From Telmatactis stephensoni (taxonomy: Eukaryota > Cnidaria > Anthozoa > Actiniaria > Isophelliidae), in NCBI GenBank assembly GCA_029948255.1, contig JALIZF010001533.1:248001-312000 (forward strand): a DNA stretch of 64,000 nt, in the 5' to 3' direction. The translations under genes were made by a program, and so were the position numbers. The stretch's first letter is position 1. Each line of letters begins with the position of its first letter. Under the pieces are notes generated by a model that did no database searches, was not told the DNA's origin, and saw only the letters and a list, made by a program, of their open reading frames with translations. This document shows positions 34,565 through 64,000 of this stretch, in pieces.

Positions 34565-35896
34565 ATGGCCTCAAAAGGAGATGCGAGGACATCCGCAAAG
34601 TCCAAGAATTTTGGAAATGTTTCTTTATGGTGCCTCTCCCACCTCCCCGGAAAAAGAGCAGCCAGGGCACCAACGACCAGGAATCTTGGAAACCCAAATT
34701 CATGCAGCCCCGTAGGGGCCGCAGAAAGAAAAGCAAAGGCACCAATTGCAACGACCAGGTGTTTTGGAAACCCAAAAAGAGAAGCGAAGACATCAACTAC
34801 CAAGTGTACATGTTTTGAAAACCCATGGCCAAAAACAGAAGTGAATACATCAACGACCAGGTGTTCTGAAAACCCCAAAAGAGAAGCGAAGACGACCAGG
34901 TGTTTTGAGAACCCAAAAAGAGAAGCGAAGACATCAACGACCAGGTGTTCTGGAAACCCAAAAAGAGAAGCGAAGACGACCAGGTGTTTTGAAAACCCAA
35001 AAACAGAAGCGAGGACATCAACGACCAGGTATTTTGGAAACCCAAAAAGAGAAGCGAAGACGACCAGGTGTTTTGAAAACCCAAAAACAGAAGCGAGGAC
35101 ATCAACGACCAGGTATTTTGGAAACCCAAAAAGAGAAGCGAAGACGACCAGGTGTTTTGAGAACCCAAAAAGAGAAGCGAAGACATCAACGACCAGGTAT
35201 TTTGGAAACCCAAAAAGAGAAGCGAAGACGACCAGGTGTTTTGAGAACCCAAAAAGAGAAGCGAAGACATCAACAACCAAGTATTTTGGAAACCCAAAAA
35301 GAGAAGCGACCACTTGTTTTGGAAACCCAAAACGAAAAGCAAGGTCATCAACGTCCAGCAAATTTCAAAACCGAAAAAATCTAATCTTATGCTCACGTGC
35401 AGTCCATATCCTGGTCACAAAATGGGAAGCACGTAGGACATTAAAGACCAGTACTCTTGGAAATACAAGTTTATGCTGCTGTTTATGCTGTCTCCCACTG
35501 GCCACAAAAAGAGAAGCGCGCGAAGACACCAACGACCAGGAATTGCGGAAGCTTAAGGCTATGCTGGAAAACCGGCTTGATGGCCGTAAAAAGAGAAGCG
35601 AAGATATCAACTATCAAGTACTGTGGACTGAACTTAAGACCAAGTTGCAGCAACTTGATGACCATAAAAAGGGAAGCGACGACATCAACGACCAGACATT
35701 TTGGAAATCCGAATTCATGAAACCACCAAGGGGCAGCAAAACGAGAAGCAAGGACATCAACGACCAGGAATTGCGGAAACTCAAGGCTATGCTGGAAATT
35801 CTTGATGGTCGTAAAACGAAAAGCGAGAACAACGACCAAAGATCGTGGAAACTCAACTTCAAGTTGCCATTCAACAGCAGAGGATCCCACTACTAA
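34565..35896 (+). CDS. Unrecognised repeat-built protein, 443 codons (copy 2)
   Basis: The longer paralogue of the ORF at 28211-29053, with the same start (MASKGDARTSAKSKNFGN), the same end (NFKLPFNSRGSHY) and an intact frame. The extra length comes from 45-base and 39-base units that alternate from about 34860 to 35330. Both lengths are multiples of three. They read ETQ-free text such as NPKREAKTSTTRYFG and ENPKTEARTSTT in this frame. The frame that reads KKRSEDINDQVFWKPK is broken by TGA in the 39-base units (TTTTGAAAACC), so only the shifted frame stays open there. As in copy 1, a GCGCGCGAAGAC text near 35516-35526 moves the C-terminal half into the DINDQ frame. All size differences I can align in the C-terminal halves (for example NNN against NN) keep the frame. 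Lys/Arg/Thr-rich, no recognised domain. Real expression is unproven. Confidence -1.
   Translation: MASKGDARTSAKSKNFGNVSLWCLSHLPGKRAARAPTTRNLGNPNSCSPVGAAERKAKAPIATTRCFGNPKREAKTSTTKCTCFENPWPKTEVNTSTTRCSENPKREAKTTRCFENPKREAKTSTTRCSGNPKREAKTTRCFENPKTEARTSTTRYFGNPKREAKTTRCFENPKTEARTSTTRYFGNPKREAKTTRCFENPKREAKTSTTRYFGNPKREAKTTRCFENPKREAKTSTTKYFGNPKREATTCFGNPKRKARSSTSSKFQNRKNLILCSRAVHILVTKWEARRTLKTSTLGNTSLCCCLCCLPLATKREAREDTNDQELRKLKAMLENRLDGRKKRSEDINYQVLWTELKTKLQQLDDHKKGSDDINDQTFWKSEFMKPPRGSKTRSKDINDQELRKLKAMLEILDGRKTKSENNDQRSWKLNFKLPFNSRGSHY
34860..35330 (+). repeat. 84-bp tandem repeat (45 + 39 bp units)
   Basis: A 45-base unit starting GAAGACATCAACGACCAG alternates with a 39-base unit starting GAAGACGACCAGGTGTTTTG, about five times. 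Both end with AACCCAAAAA.AGAAGC. The array makes up the middle of the 443-codon ORF and is missing from copy 1, so it expanded after the duplication or shrank in copy 1. Confidence -1.
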
Positions 35897-37553
35897 CATT
35901 AATACGAAACATAACTTTGATCATTATTCATGTTTGTCTTTTCGGGTTTATTTCCTCTGCGACATCGTTGGCAGATCTTGGTCTGTCTTCAGGATCTTGA
36001 CCGGCTGTTGTTTGATTAATTCCTGTCAGTATTGAACTCATCTTGGGGAAAACGGGCCGGTCAAGACCTGCCAAAACCTGAAAAGAAATGATGTCGCAGA
36101 AGAAAAGAAACAAAGAAACCCGAAAAGACAATAAACATGAATAACCGAAATACGACCTGCGAAAAGAAAGTTTCAGAAACAATATAATTTTGATTATTTA
36201 ATTTGGGGAATATCTTCAGAATATTTTAGTATTTATTAATTATAATATCAAGAATGGTTGCGATAAATTTCGAGCAGTTATTTGTACCCAGCTGTTGGCC
36301 CTCTTCAGTGATAGCTTATCAGTGAGGTTTGCACGAAGTCAAAGCAAACACGCCAACCATGCCACGCCGACTTTTGGTAGTGTGTCGTGTGGGTACCAAG
36401 TCGTTGGTAGTGAGTGAGTGATGTGGGCGTGGGAACATGTCGTGTGTAACATAGCAGTTCTAGTAGTCTCCCTCGCAGCCGATACCAGTGTCGTCAGGCA
36501 ACGTTTCGCAGCCACTACACTGGTTCGATTCCCAGTGACCTCACATCCCTATTTCAACTTCTTAATTAGCTTTAAATACCCGTAAAAAGGAGCACTGATA
36601 CATAGAGGGGGTAGAGGGCGCACCTTCGAAAGCTTAAACAAGAGGCTCTGGCTCGGGAGAATTGGGCAAGCACTCTCCGCTCTTCGAAGTAAAATACATT
36701 AACCTTTTCTTTTTTTAGACGCATTTACCAGCCATATCGATAGCCATTATGAAATGCATTTTCGGTCCTTTTTAGGGAATTTAAAAGCGAGGACCATTGT
36801 TGTGGTGTATTTGTTTGTTTGTTTTGTTTTTGTTGTTGTTTGTTTTTGGCAGAGATTAAGCCCTCTATATTGTCATAGTTTGTGATCTGCAGAAGTAAAA
36901 AGGCACAATTATATTAACTTACATACTATTATATATTCCATAAGCAAATAAACCGGACACTAATGAAAACGGGAAAATGTTTCCTACCTTTGTTACACTT
37001 TTTACTGTAAATCGTGCAGACAAATTCTAAATCAACTGCAATGTCAGATATCAGGGGAAAATTTTAAGTAGTATTCTTCTGCGGCAGATATACAGTAAAC
37101 GAGGGGTTTAAACAAGCCTCAGGCTGTCTGTAATCAACAGCGTTTCACGTCGGTAACTAATAGACAACAATCACGAATTGTGAGTTAAACTATACAGTAT
37201 TTGTTGTTATTTGATTCATTATATAGCCTTAGCTTAGTTAACAGCAGCAACGTTCCAGTTCCCATTAAACTCTTTAGTGTATTTTATTCCTGACCACAAT
37301 TAGGACTCAGATTTCTAGAATTGAACGTGAGTTAGCAATGATGGCTGTAAAAATGGGCGTCTTCAGTTGTAACGGATCCCAGCCGGTCAACTAATTGACA
37401 TATCAGTCAGTCTTGTGAACTGCTCAGGACATGTCACGTACCCCCATGTACTTACTACCCTTGAATCAAACTCGTCAACGATATAGCTTATCAGCAACGT
37501 TTGCACAAGGTCAGAGCTTACCAGGGACTAATTACTTTGATCAGAAAGATCGA

Positions 37554-37925
37554 CCTTTGATCCTGAACAGCTGTTGCCTTCCATCTTCAGCTATAAATCT
37601 TACTCGGGTCGTCAAGTGTAGTTGACGCGCTTTGCACGGGAAACGGCAGACGACAAAGAGAATCACGCCTCCGGCTTTTTTCTTGCTTGCGTTGCGCGTT
37701 TGGCACTTTTAAGTAAGGTGAGTGTGGCTTTTCGCGTTTGCAGCAATCACGAAATGACTCACCGTTTGCAATGAAATGGAAACGCTAAACGCAAAAAGCA
37801 AGTAACGTGATCCTATTTGCCGTCTACCGTTTCCCGAGGCACGTGAAGCTTAAGTTCTCTAAAACCAAAAGGCGCGTCAGCTACACTTGACCCGAGTAAG
37901 TCTTATGGCTGAAGATCAAGCGTAT
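37554..37925. mobile_element. Foldback element in copy 2
   Basis: Left arm text CTTACTCGGGTCGTCAAGTG and GTTGACGCGC pairs with right arm GCGCGTCAGCTACACTTGAC followed by CCGAGTAAG, and the outer CTTCAGC pairs with GCTGAAG. The inner part also pairs (TCGCGTTTGCAGC, GCTAAACGCAAAAAGC). No coding capacity. Confidence -1.
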
Positions 37926-38019
37926 CGACAATGGTATATAATAAAACCTTCAGTTAAAGCTAAAAGTTTGCGTAGTCGTGCATAACTAAATTACACTAAA
38001 TATATACATTTATTATATA

Positions 38020-38335
38020 CCCTTGTCGATACCCGGGCTCTGATTGGCTTAAAGCTGTGCTTTATCAGAAAACGGAGCACACTTCTGATGTCAGCAGCGC
38101 GAGCTCAATCGCGCGCGCGCACAATTTTTGAATTTTTGTACAGAGAAAATCGAATTTTTCTCTTGAATATTTATACTTAAAAAATATATAAGAAAGTACC
38201 GAGAGCATTCAAGAAGTGTGGAGAGCACTCCGTGCCTACGGCTCGTGCTTTCCTTACACTTCTTTCGTGCTCTCGTCACTTTTGTGCTGCGTGTTGTATT
38301 AATGAACGGAGCACGGAAAAAGCTGTTCTATTTGT
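38020..38335. mobile_element. Hairpin-forming AT-rich element
   Basis: AAGAAGTGTGGAGAGCACTC near 38212 faces GTGCTTTCCTTACACTTCTT near 38245 across CCGTGCCTACGGCTC. Outer words GGAGCAC recur near 38076 and 38315. It resembles the CCCTACGGGCTCG hairpin in the element near 8590. Confidence -1.
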
Positions 38336-39246
38336 TAAATACTGAATACTCAATAAAATGCTATGAACGATTCTATAATATATAGATATTGATATCTACA
38401 AGAAATATAAGTATAGGGTGATTTTACTTTTAAAACCCGTGAAACAAAAACTAATAGCTAACGTGTATACTTTGAACCTACTTACAATTCTACTATTTGC
38501 GATTTATATCTAGTTTTTGTTACACAAATCTTATCTTGATAATTTTAAATAATTAATCCAACAGGCGTATTTAAGGTGGGGCGAGGGGGGGTGGGGGTGG
38601 AGGGCACACACGCCCACTTTAGAAAATTAAATTGGGATGCCTTGTTTACGGAAAGCCTCGTCTTCTTCAAAATGTTGATCAATTGTAAAATATGATGACT
38701 TACATATTTAATTCTGGAAATTGCTTTTATATTGGTCTTGAATTCTGATAAGAATTTCTATTTCTGGAAACACGAAAGATTCAATCTTTTTGTGAACTCA
38801 CATTTTTTTGTTATTGGGATCGATTCCTTTGGTCATGACGTGACGCAGCCGGGAGAAAAAGCTTGGGAGATCAGTGTGGCCCGCGTCGTTATTTTGGCGC
38901 CAAATCAGTTTCATGGCTTCATATCGTATCGGGCCAGTTTTCCTATCAGGCTGTCTTCTCTGAAGAAAATATGGCTTTTGACCGCTTTTCGACAACATAG
39001 CATATCAAACTATTTTTTGGTATCGTCTTCTTCAACAAGGTTAGCCTGAGTGGCCAGCCACGCAGGCTACAACAAGGTAAGAATGATGTACATGTACTTT
39101 CTGTTCGAATTGTGTTTTGATTCATGATTGAGATAAAGGATAAAAATTACGTCTGGCCAGCGACTTCCTTCACTATAAGATAAACTGGCTAAATTGTGGC
39201 TGTCTAGAGTTTTATCCCTTTCATAAAGTGAAAAAATGTGGTTGGC

Positions 39247-41390
39247 CCCCCGGGGGAGACTCCATTGTAAAAGGATATGCTCGGGTATGCTCGTAAATCA
39301 GCAATTTGGTATCTTTTAGGGTGTTAAAATTAAAGTTTAGAGTTTTAGCATTTCCTGGTCTCTTTTAGGGTTTCAAAAGAGCCCATCGCTTATTCTCTTG
39401 TTTTCAAATGGAAGAAATTTGCTCAACAAAAGCGTTTCGACCCGTTCAATTTTATTTTCATGATAATGATGTTCGTTAGCTTGTTATCGTTGGTATCTCT
39501 TAGGGGTTGAAAATCGTCCAGCCACGCCCTTCTTAAAAGACTTCCGGTATCTTTTAGGGGTATTTTTGAAAATTTCCGACAATACAATTACAATACAATT
39601 TATTTATTTAAACACGTATCGTCCAGGAGCTAGAAACTCGTTCAAAATACGAACGTGTGTGAACAACATAAATTAATTATAACTTGGAAACATAATATAG
39701 AAAAAAATGGTATGAAATTATCAATAGTTATAGAAAATAAATTTAACTGAAGAATCTAAAGAATGGCTTTCTTAAGGTTGCTTTTGAATTCAGTTAGACT
39801 CGCTGCATTATGAACTTTGTTGGGAAGACTATTCCAAACGTTAGCAGCCATATAGCTAAATGATTTTTTCTTCCGTAATAAGTTAAACCTAGGTATAGCT
39901 AGCTTATATCCATCTCCCCTGAGATTATAATGTGTTTTTCTAAAGCTAAAAAGATTCTTTATATACTGAGGACCATCTCCATATAAACTCTTATAAAGTA
40001 ATACCATTGACTGATAGATACGTCGTTTCTTGAGATTAGATAGTTCGACGGTACTTAATATCTGCTCATATGGAACAGTTTTACCATAGCCTAACACAGA
40101 TCTAAGAATATAATAATTAGCGTTATCTAGTCGGTCGCTTTGAACTTTACCTAAACCTAGCATTAAAGGACCACAGTATTCTAGGTGTGGAAGAATAAAC
40201 GCCTTGTATAGCATAATCATCTTATCGATGGGCAAAGATCTTCTAATTCGCCTCAAAGCAGCAGCCTTAGCATAAGCTTTCTTAAGTTGCTCAGAGATGT
40301 GAATCTTAAAATTAAGTTTACTATCCAGGGTTACCCCCAGGATCTTAACATTATTAGTAATGTCTATCTTAGTGCTGTCCAAATAAAGTCCATAGTCGTA
40401 CTTGCATGGGCCAACGGAGAATGCCTGTGTTTTGCTGTTGTTGACATTCAGGTGGTTACTTCTGAACCAGGACGTTAACGTCTTCAGATCTTTGTTGACC
40501 ACAAACTCCAGCACAGTTGGAGAGACATCAGCACCATAACTTGTGGTATCATCAGCATAAAGTCTGAGTGAGACGTTTGGGACGCTGTAGTTTACATCAT
40601 TGATAAAGATATTGAACAGAAGAGGACCCAATAAAGAACCCTGTGGCACGCCAGTTTTGACGGTGCTGTAGCTAGAAACCACACCCTTGACTCTGACTCG
40701 CTGTTTCCTTTCCAGGAGATAAGATGTCATTAGATTTAATGCTGGTTGGGAGAAGCCATAGGCTCGTAGTTTTGCAAGCAACAATCGATGGTTGATAGAG
40801 TCAAATGCTTTGCTTAAATCAACAGCCACAGCAATTACAGCTTCTCTGTCGTCAAGGCTTTCTCTCCAATCCTCAGTCATCTTTAAGAGGGCAGTGCAGC
40901 ATGAGTGAGTCTTAAGGAAGCCAGATAGGTTCAAAGAAAGATGAGGTTGTATAGCATCGTAAATCTGGTCGTACAAAACTTTTTCACAGATTTTAGATAT
41001 CGCTGGTAGAATGGAGATCGGCCGATAGTTGGATTTCTGTGTGTCGTCGTCCTTCTTGAAGACTGGAGTCACGTTACTTGATTTCCACTCTGATGGCCAG
41101 GAACTGGTTGATATGGTGAAGTTTATCAACTTAGTGATCTCTTTGGCAAGAACTGGAGCAGACAGACGCAGCAATCCAGGTGTGATACCGTCTACACCGA
41201 CAGCTTTTCTGGGGTTAAGGTGATCTAGGATTCCTCGTATGTATCCAGTGCTGATTGGTTGGAAAGTGAAGTTTTCGATGGGCTGTCTTCGGGCTATTGA
41301 ACTAACACTTGGATGATACCGACGAGTATACCCGATCTTTTTACAATGGAGACCCCCCCCCCCCCCCTCTTCCGGGGATTGGGGGATTGG
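39247..41390. mobile_element. Foldback element of the TTTTAGGGGT family, split by a LINE
   Basis: The left end (GGGGGAGACTCCATTGTAAA then GCTCGGGTATGCTCG) returns inverted at 41310-41365 (CGAGTATACCCGATC, TTTTACAATGGAGAC). The flanks are the two halves of a site that is continuous in copy 1 near 34085 (GTGGTTGGGCCTTC), so the whole segment is an insertion. The part outside the LINE repeats TATCTTTTAGGG-like words, as in the element at 10706-11078. Confidence -1.
39581..41300 (-). mobile_element. LINE, CR1/Jockey-like, 5'-truncated, intact reverse transcriptase part
   Basis: The - strand ORF 41420-39756 covers a non-LTR reverse transcriptase from about residue 45 on: NYRPISILPAISKICEKVL, VDLSKAFDSINHRLLLAKL, GVPQGSLLGPLLFNIFIND, the catalytic LYADDT, ILGVTLDSKLNFKIHI, and a C-terminus with VWNSLPNKV. 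No stop interrupts it, so insertion is recent. The endonuclease half is missing (5' truncation). The first 40 or so residues of the ORF come from the host foldback element, not from the LINE. The 3' end is a short ATTGT-type repeat (39581-39605) and not poly(A), as in CR1/L2-type LINEs. Confidence -1.
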
Positions 41391-41510
41391 GCCTTCGACT
41401 GTCCTTCGACTGACTAACACGCGATACGAAGAGGACGAGGACGCCGCGACACGGAGAGGACGGGAGGATGCTGCACGCGCAGACGAATTTTATTCTAACG
41501 GATGACGTCG

Positions 41511-42275
41511 CCGACGTCAAGAAACAAGTCACGTAATCACGGTAGTCACGCAACGAACGAACGAACAAATGTGATCTATTATTTGTCATCTCAAATCAAC
41601 CTAAGATCCGTTGTGAACTACTTTATAAAAATACCGCAAATCAATTAAGTGAACTACTCAGTTTATGTGGAGTTACTCACTGATCCGCTAGAATGTAGTC
41701 GCAGCTGTGTACACCTATACTTCAATTTTAGCCTAACCAAAGGTTTGTTCGGCCGTAACACATGCTATGCCCATGTTGGAGCGTGTTCTCAGAATTTGAA
41801 ATGACAATAAAAGGAATGAAATCCAAACTGAGACAATTCGACAGAGAATAGGAAACTGTACCTCTATCAGCTGCTTCATTTTGAATCATCACCAACCTTG
41901 TGTCATGCATTTGAAGATACACTGATTGATTTACATATCTCAGACGTCCGTACAGCCAATTGTTCTCCTCGACCCTTGATATTACATTTAGGCGTTGACG
42001 AGTGCCAGAATTGGCCCAGAAAAAACATTCCTATCATTTTGATAATTCCATCCATGACGTTGAAGTAGGGCTTGACCGGAATTGAGGTGTATTGATTGTC
42101 TGGTTGCTGTCATGTATAAACAGGCAATGTTCCTACAGCTTGGAGAAGCAATGAAGGGAGTTCAGATTGGACGTTCTGAAAAGATTTCTGCTATTCTTTA
42201 AATAAAAAAGTGGAGAATGTTTCGACAATGCGCACACTGATCAGTCTAAATCCAGTATCATGATCATTTGCCAAG
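41511..42275. other. Spacer, no gene seen
   Basis: Moderately AT-rich DNA between the duplication and the tetranucleotide array. It has ACGAACGAACGAAC near 41552. No exon or element is supported. Confidence -1.
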
Positions 42276-43035
42276 TCGTCAGTCAGTCAGTCAGTCAGTC
42301 AGTCAGTCAGTCAGTCAGTCAGTCAGTCAGTCAGTCAGTCAGTCAGTCAGTCAGTCAGTCAGTCAGTCAGTCAGTCAGTCAGTCAGTCAGTCAGTCAGTC
42401 AGTCAGTCAGTCAGTCAGTCAGTCAGTCAGTCAGTCAGTCAGTCAGTCAGTCAGTCAGTCAGTCAGTCAGTCAGTCAGTCAGTCAGTCAGTCAGTCAGTC
42501 AGTCAGTCAGTCAGTCAGTCAGTCAGTCAGTCAGTCAGTCAGTCAGTCAGTCAGTCAGTCAGTCAGTCAGTCAGTCAGTCAGTCAGTCAGTCAGTCAGTC
42601 AGTCAGTCAGTCAGTCAGTCAGTCAGTCAGTCAGTCAGTCAGTCAGTCAGTCAGTCAGTCAGTCAGTCAGTCAGTCAGTCAGTCAGTCAGTCAGTCAGTC
42701 AGTCAGTCAGTCAGTCAGTCAGTCAGTCAGTCAGTCAGTCAGTCAGTCAGTCAGTCAGTCAGTCAGTCACTCAGTCAGTCAGTCAGTCAGTCAGTCAGTC
42801 AGTCAGTCAGTCAGTCAGTCAGTCAGTCAGTCAGTCAGTCAGTCAGTCAGTCAGTCAGTCAGTCAGTCAGTCAGTCAGTCAGTCAGTCAGTCAGTCAGTC
42901 ACTCAGTCAGTCACTCACTCACTCACTCACTCATTCACTCACTCACTCAGTGTGTCAGTCAGTCAATCAGTCAGCCGGCCGACAGACAGTTAGTCAGTCG
43001 GTCAGTCAGACAGTCAAACAGTCAGACAGTAGGCT
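42276..43035. repeat. Very long (AGTC)n microsatellite
   Basis: About 155 tandem AGTC units with only one substitution (42770) up to 42900, then a CACT-rich part and a degenerate tail. All frames read as Ser-Gln-Ser-Val or similar, which produces long spurious ORFs. A GTCC run at 43281-43303 follows. Confidence -1.
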
Positions 43036-44538
43036 GTGGTTGGGGCTATCCTGGGGTAGTACGTATGTGGTTGTATGTCGATTGTCAGATAAAAGGTTTA
43101 ACGAACTTTAGCCAAAGTTCACTTGATTGTCGGTAGTCAGTATATTTCAGAAATTTGGAGCCGATTTTTGTCAGTACCAGGAGTTATGAGCTCCTAGTCA
43201 GTTATGTTTACGTTTGTTTGTTGTTAGTCGTTAATCCCATCCAGACCCTGAGTCAGTCCGTCAATCCGTCGTTGGTCGGTGCGTCCGTCCGTCCGTCCGT
43301 CCGACAGTCCATTTCAGTTCGCCCGTTCGCAACATCAGATATGATAATATCATCGTCCATACCAAACTCCCTCTTTGTGTCTCATCAAAACGCAAATCTT
43401 TCACGATGATTTAGTAATATGAAGGGGGTTACAAACCTGTTACGATCGACCACCCATTATCATGGAATCTAAGATCTTTACGAAGTTTCGTTTGTCATTC
43501 AGACAGTATTTTCAACTCACCGTGGGTCGTCTTTGCTTGCTCCGTAGGGTGCAAACTGAACTCAATCCTTGCTCAAGGCAAATTTCAAAAACATCAACCA
43601 ACATCATGAGCAGGTAGTCATGCATTCAAAAGTTGAAAGCGCGTCACGGAGTGCCAAACGGTCACGCCTCACTTGCAATGATTGTGTCCAAGTTTCACTT
43701 TTGGTCTTTGCTGTGTGGAGCCTTCTTGATTGCCTTAACTGACCTCTGAAAAACGTTTTGACTGACTTGGCGCAAATGGAGAAATTAGCTTTTTTCATAC
43801 TGTCACGCTTGAATCTGATGTTGAAAGGACAACCAAAATCTTATCAATCGCCGAGATGGTGAGGCGTGCAAAGATATTGTCAACACCCTTAGCTTGAACT
43901 CCGTGCTAGAGAACCGATCAACAGGGTCTAAGTTTTTACATAAAACATATTTTTTTCTCAAAGGATAGTGTTTTGTTTCTCAAAGGATAGTGTGTTTACA
44001 AACTGTCAAAATGGAAGCTTTGGGAATAGTAAGGGTTTATGTGAATCTCTTGAGATATCAAATATCCACAAAATTAACCTATCGAATTCAGCCGAATGGA
44101 ATCGGATCTTGTTTCCTCTTAGATGTCCTCGCTGGGTGACATTTGAACTTGGTTCACCATCAAAGTATGCGCCATTGATTCCACAGAATCAACAAACCTT
44201 GGAGAATTACCAACTCTTCTTTGCTCTCAGCTGCGTGGAGTCGTCTTCCAGGTTTTAGTGGCGGGTGGCCGTGGTTTTATTGCTCTGATACCAAAGCCCT
44301 CACTGGTAGAGTAACTCCACTTAGCAAAAAATTGAGTATTAGCCGTAGCGTGGCCTCATTGTGTTTGTGTGCTGTTTTCAATTGCCAAAATCACTGGAAT
44401 TAGATTTGGGGCATTATCCTGCTGTGTGAGTCAGAAATTCTAACTCAAGAATCAAACTTGAAGGGTCTGAAATAACAATACGAGTCATTGTTGTCGGTTC
44501 AGAGGAAGATAAAGCCAAAATCCTTGTTCCTTGGGACT
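43036..44538. other. Upstream region of the fibrillin gene
   Basis: Between the microsatellite and the fibrillin start codon I see no exon. Near 43960-43990 the text TCTCAAAGGATAGTGT occurs twice in tandem. No clear TATA box or transcription start can be assigned. Confidence -1.

Positions 44539-64000
<19,462 letters not shown>

Larger units (their letters stand above)
34464..41510. repeat. Segmental tandem duplication, copy 2
   Basis: The partner of 28112-34463. Shared blocks include the start (GTGCAAGCTCAGCTTGACGC), the repeat ORF, the T-rich segment and the segment ending TTCGACTGACTAAC near 41416. This copy is longer because the ORF has more repeat units and because a foldback element with a LINE inside it is inserted at 39247-41390. 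The right limit beyond about 41450 is uncertain. Confidence -1.

Noticed and set aside
42260..43111. ORF of 283 codons encoding Ser-Gln-Ser-Val repeats
   Set aside because: It is the translation of the AGTC microsatellite, which has no stop in several frames. No conserved flank or splice pattern supports coding.

Overview
The window is animal nuclear DNA. Genes are split by GT-AG introns, coding exons are short, and introns and spacers are full of inverted-repeat elements, LINE fragments, tRNA-derived SINEs, microsatellites and minisatellites. The genes (a fibrillin, the cilium protein CFAP53, a small universal stress protein and an RRM-Tudor protein) fit a non-vertebrate metazoan. A cnidarian, probably an anthozoan, is my best guess; this is an inference, since no ribosomal or mitochondrial marker is present.

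Layout. (1) 1-15250, + strand: the 3' part of a large gene for a protein with two RRM domains, a polyglutamine tract, two extended Tudor domains, proline-rich repeats and a C-terminal coiled coil. Its start lies left of the window. (2) 15440-18212, - strand: a four-exon universal stress protein gene, convergent with gene 1. (3) 19797-24960, + strand: a complete nine-exon CFAP53 (CCDC11) gene of 511 codons, head-to-head with the USP gene. The shared upstream region holds a 1-kb inverted-repeat transposon and, next to CFAP53, a near-consensus RFX X-box. (4) 24961-44538: about 19.6 kb with no conventional gene. It holds a 2.5-kb inverted-repeat element, then a tandem segmental duplication with a period of about 6.36 kb. 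Each copy carries an unfamiliar repeat-built ORF (280 and 443 codons). Copy 1 holds a 2.1-kb hAT-like insertion. Copy 2 holds a foldback element that is itself split by a LINE. A tetranucleotide array of about 0.75 kb follows. (5) 44539 to beyond 64000, + strand: the 5' part of a fibrillin gene, 17 exons seen. Domain order is signal peptide, N-terminal unique domain, three EGFs, hybrid domain, two cbEGFs, TB domain, EGF4, then a run of cbEGFs, the order of the vertebrate fibrillin N-terminus but without the proline-rich or glycine-rich segment.

The genes do not form a pathway. They are unrelated neighbours: a probable germline RNA-granule protein, a stress protein, an axoneme protein and a matrix microfibril protein. 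The most unusual content is the duplicated ORF pair, in which one DNA repeat is read in two different frames within a single ORF. Both copies differ by indels that keep the frame open.

All exon boundaries were placed by eye from splice consensus and frame continuity. No search was run.
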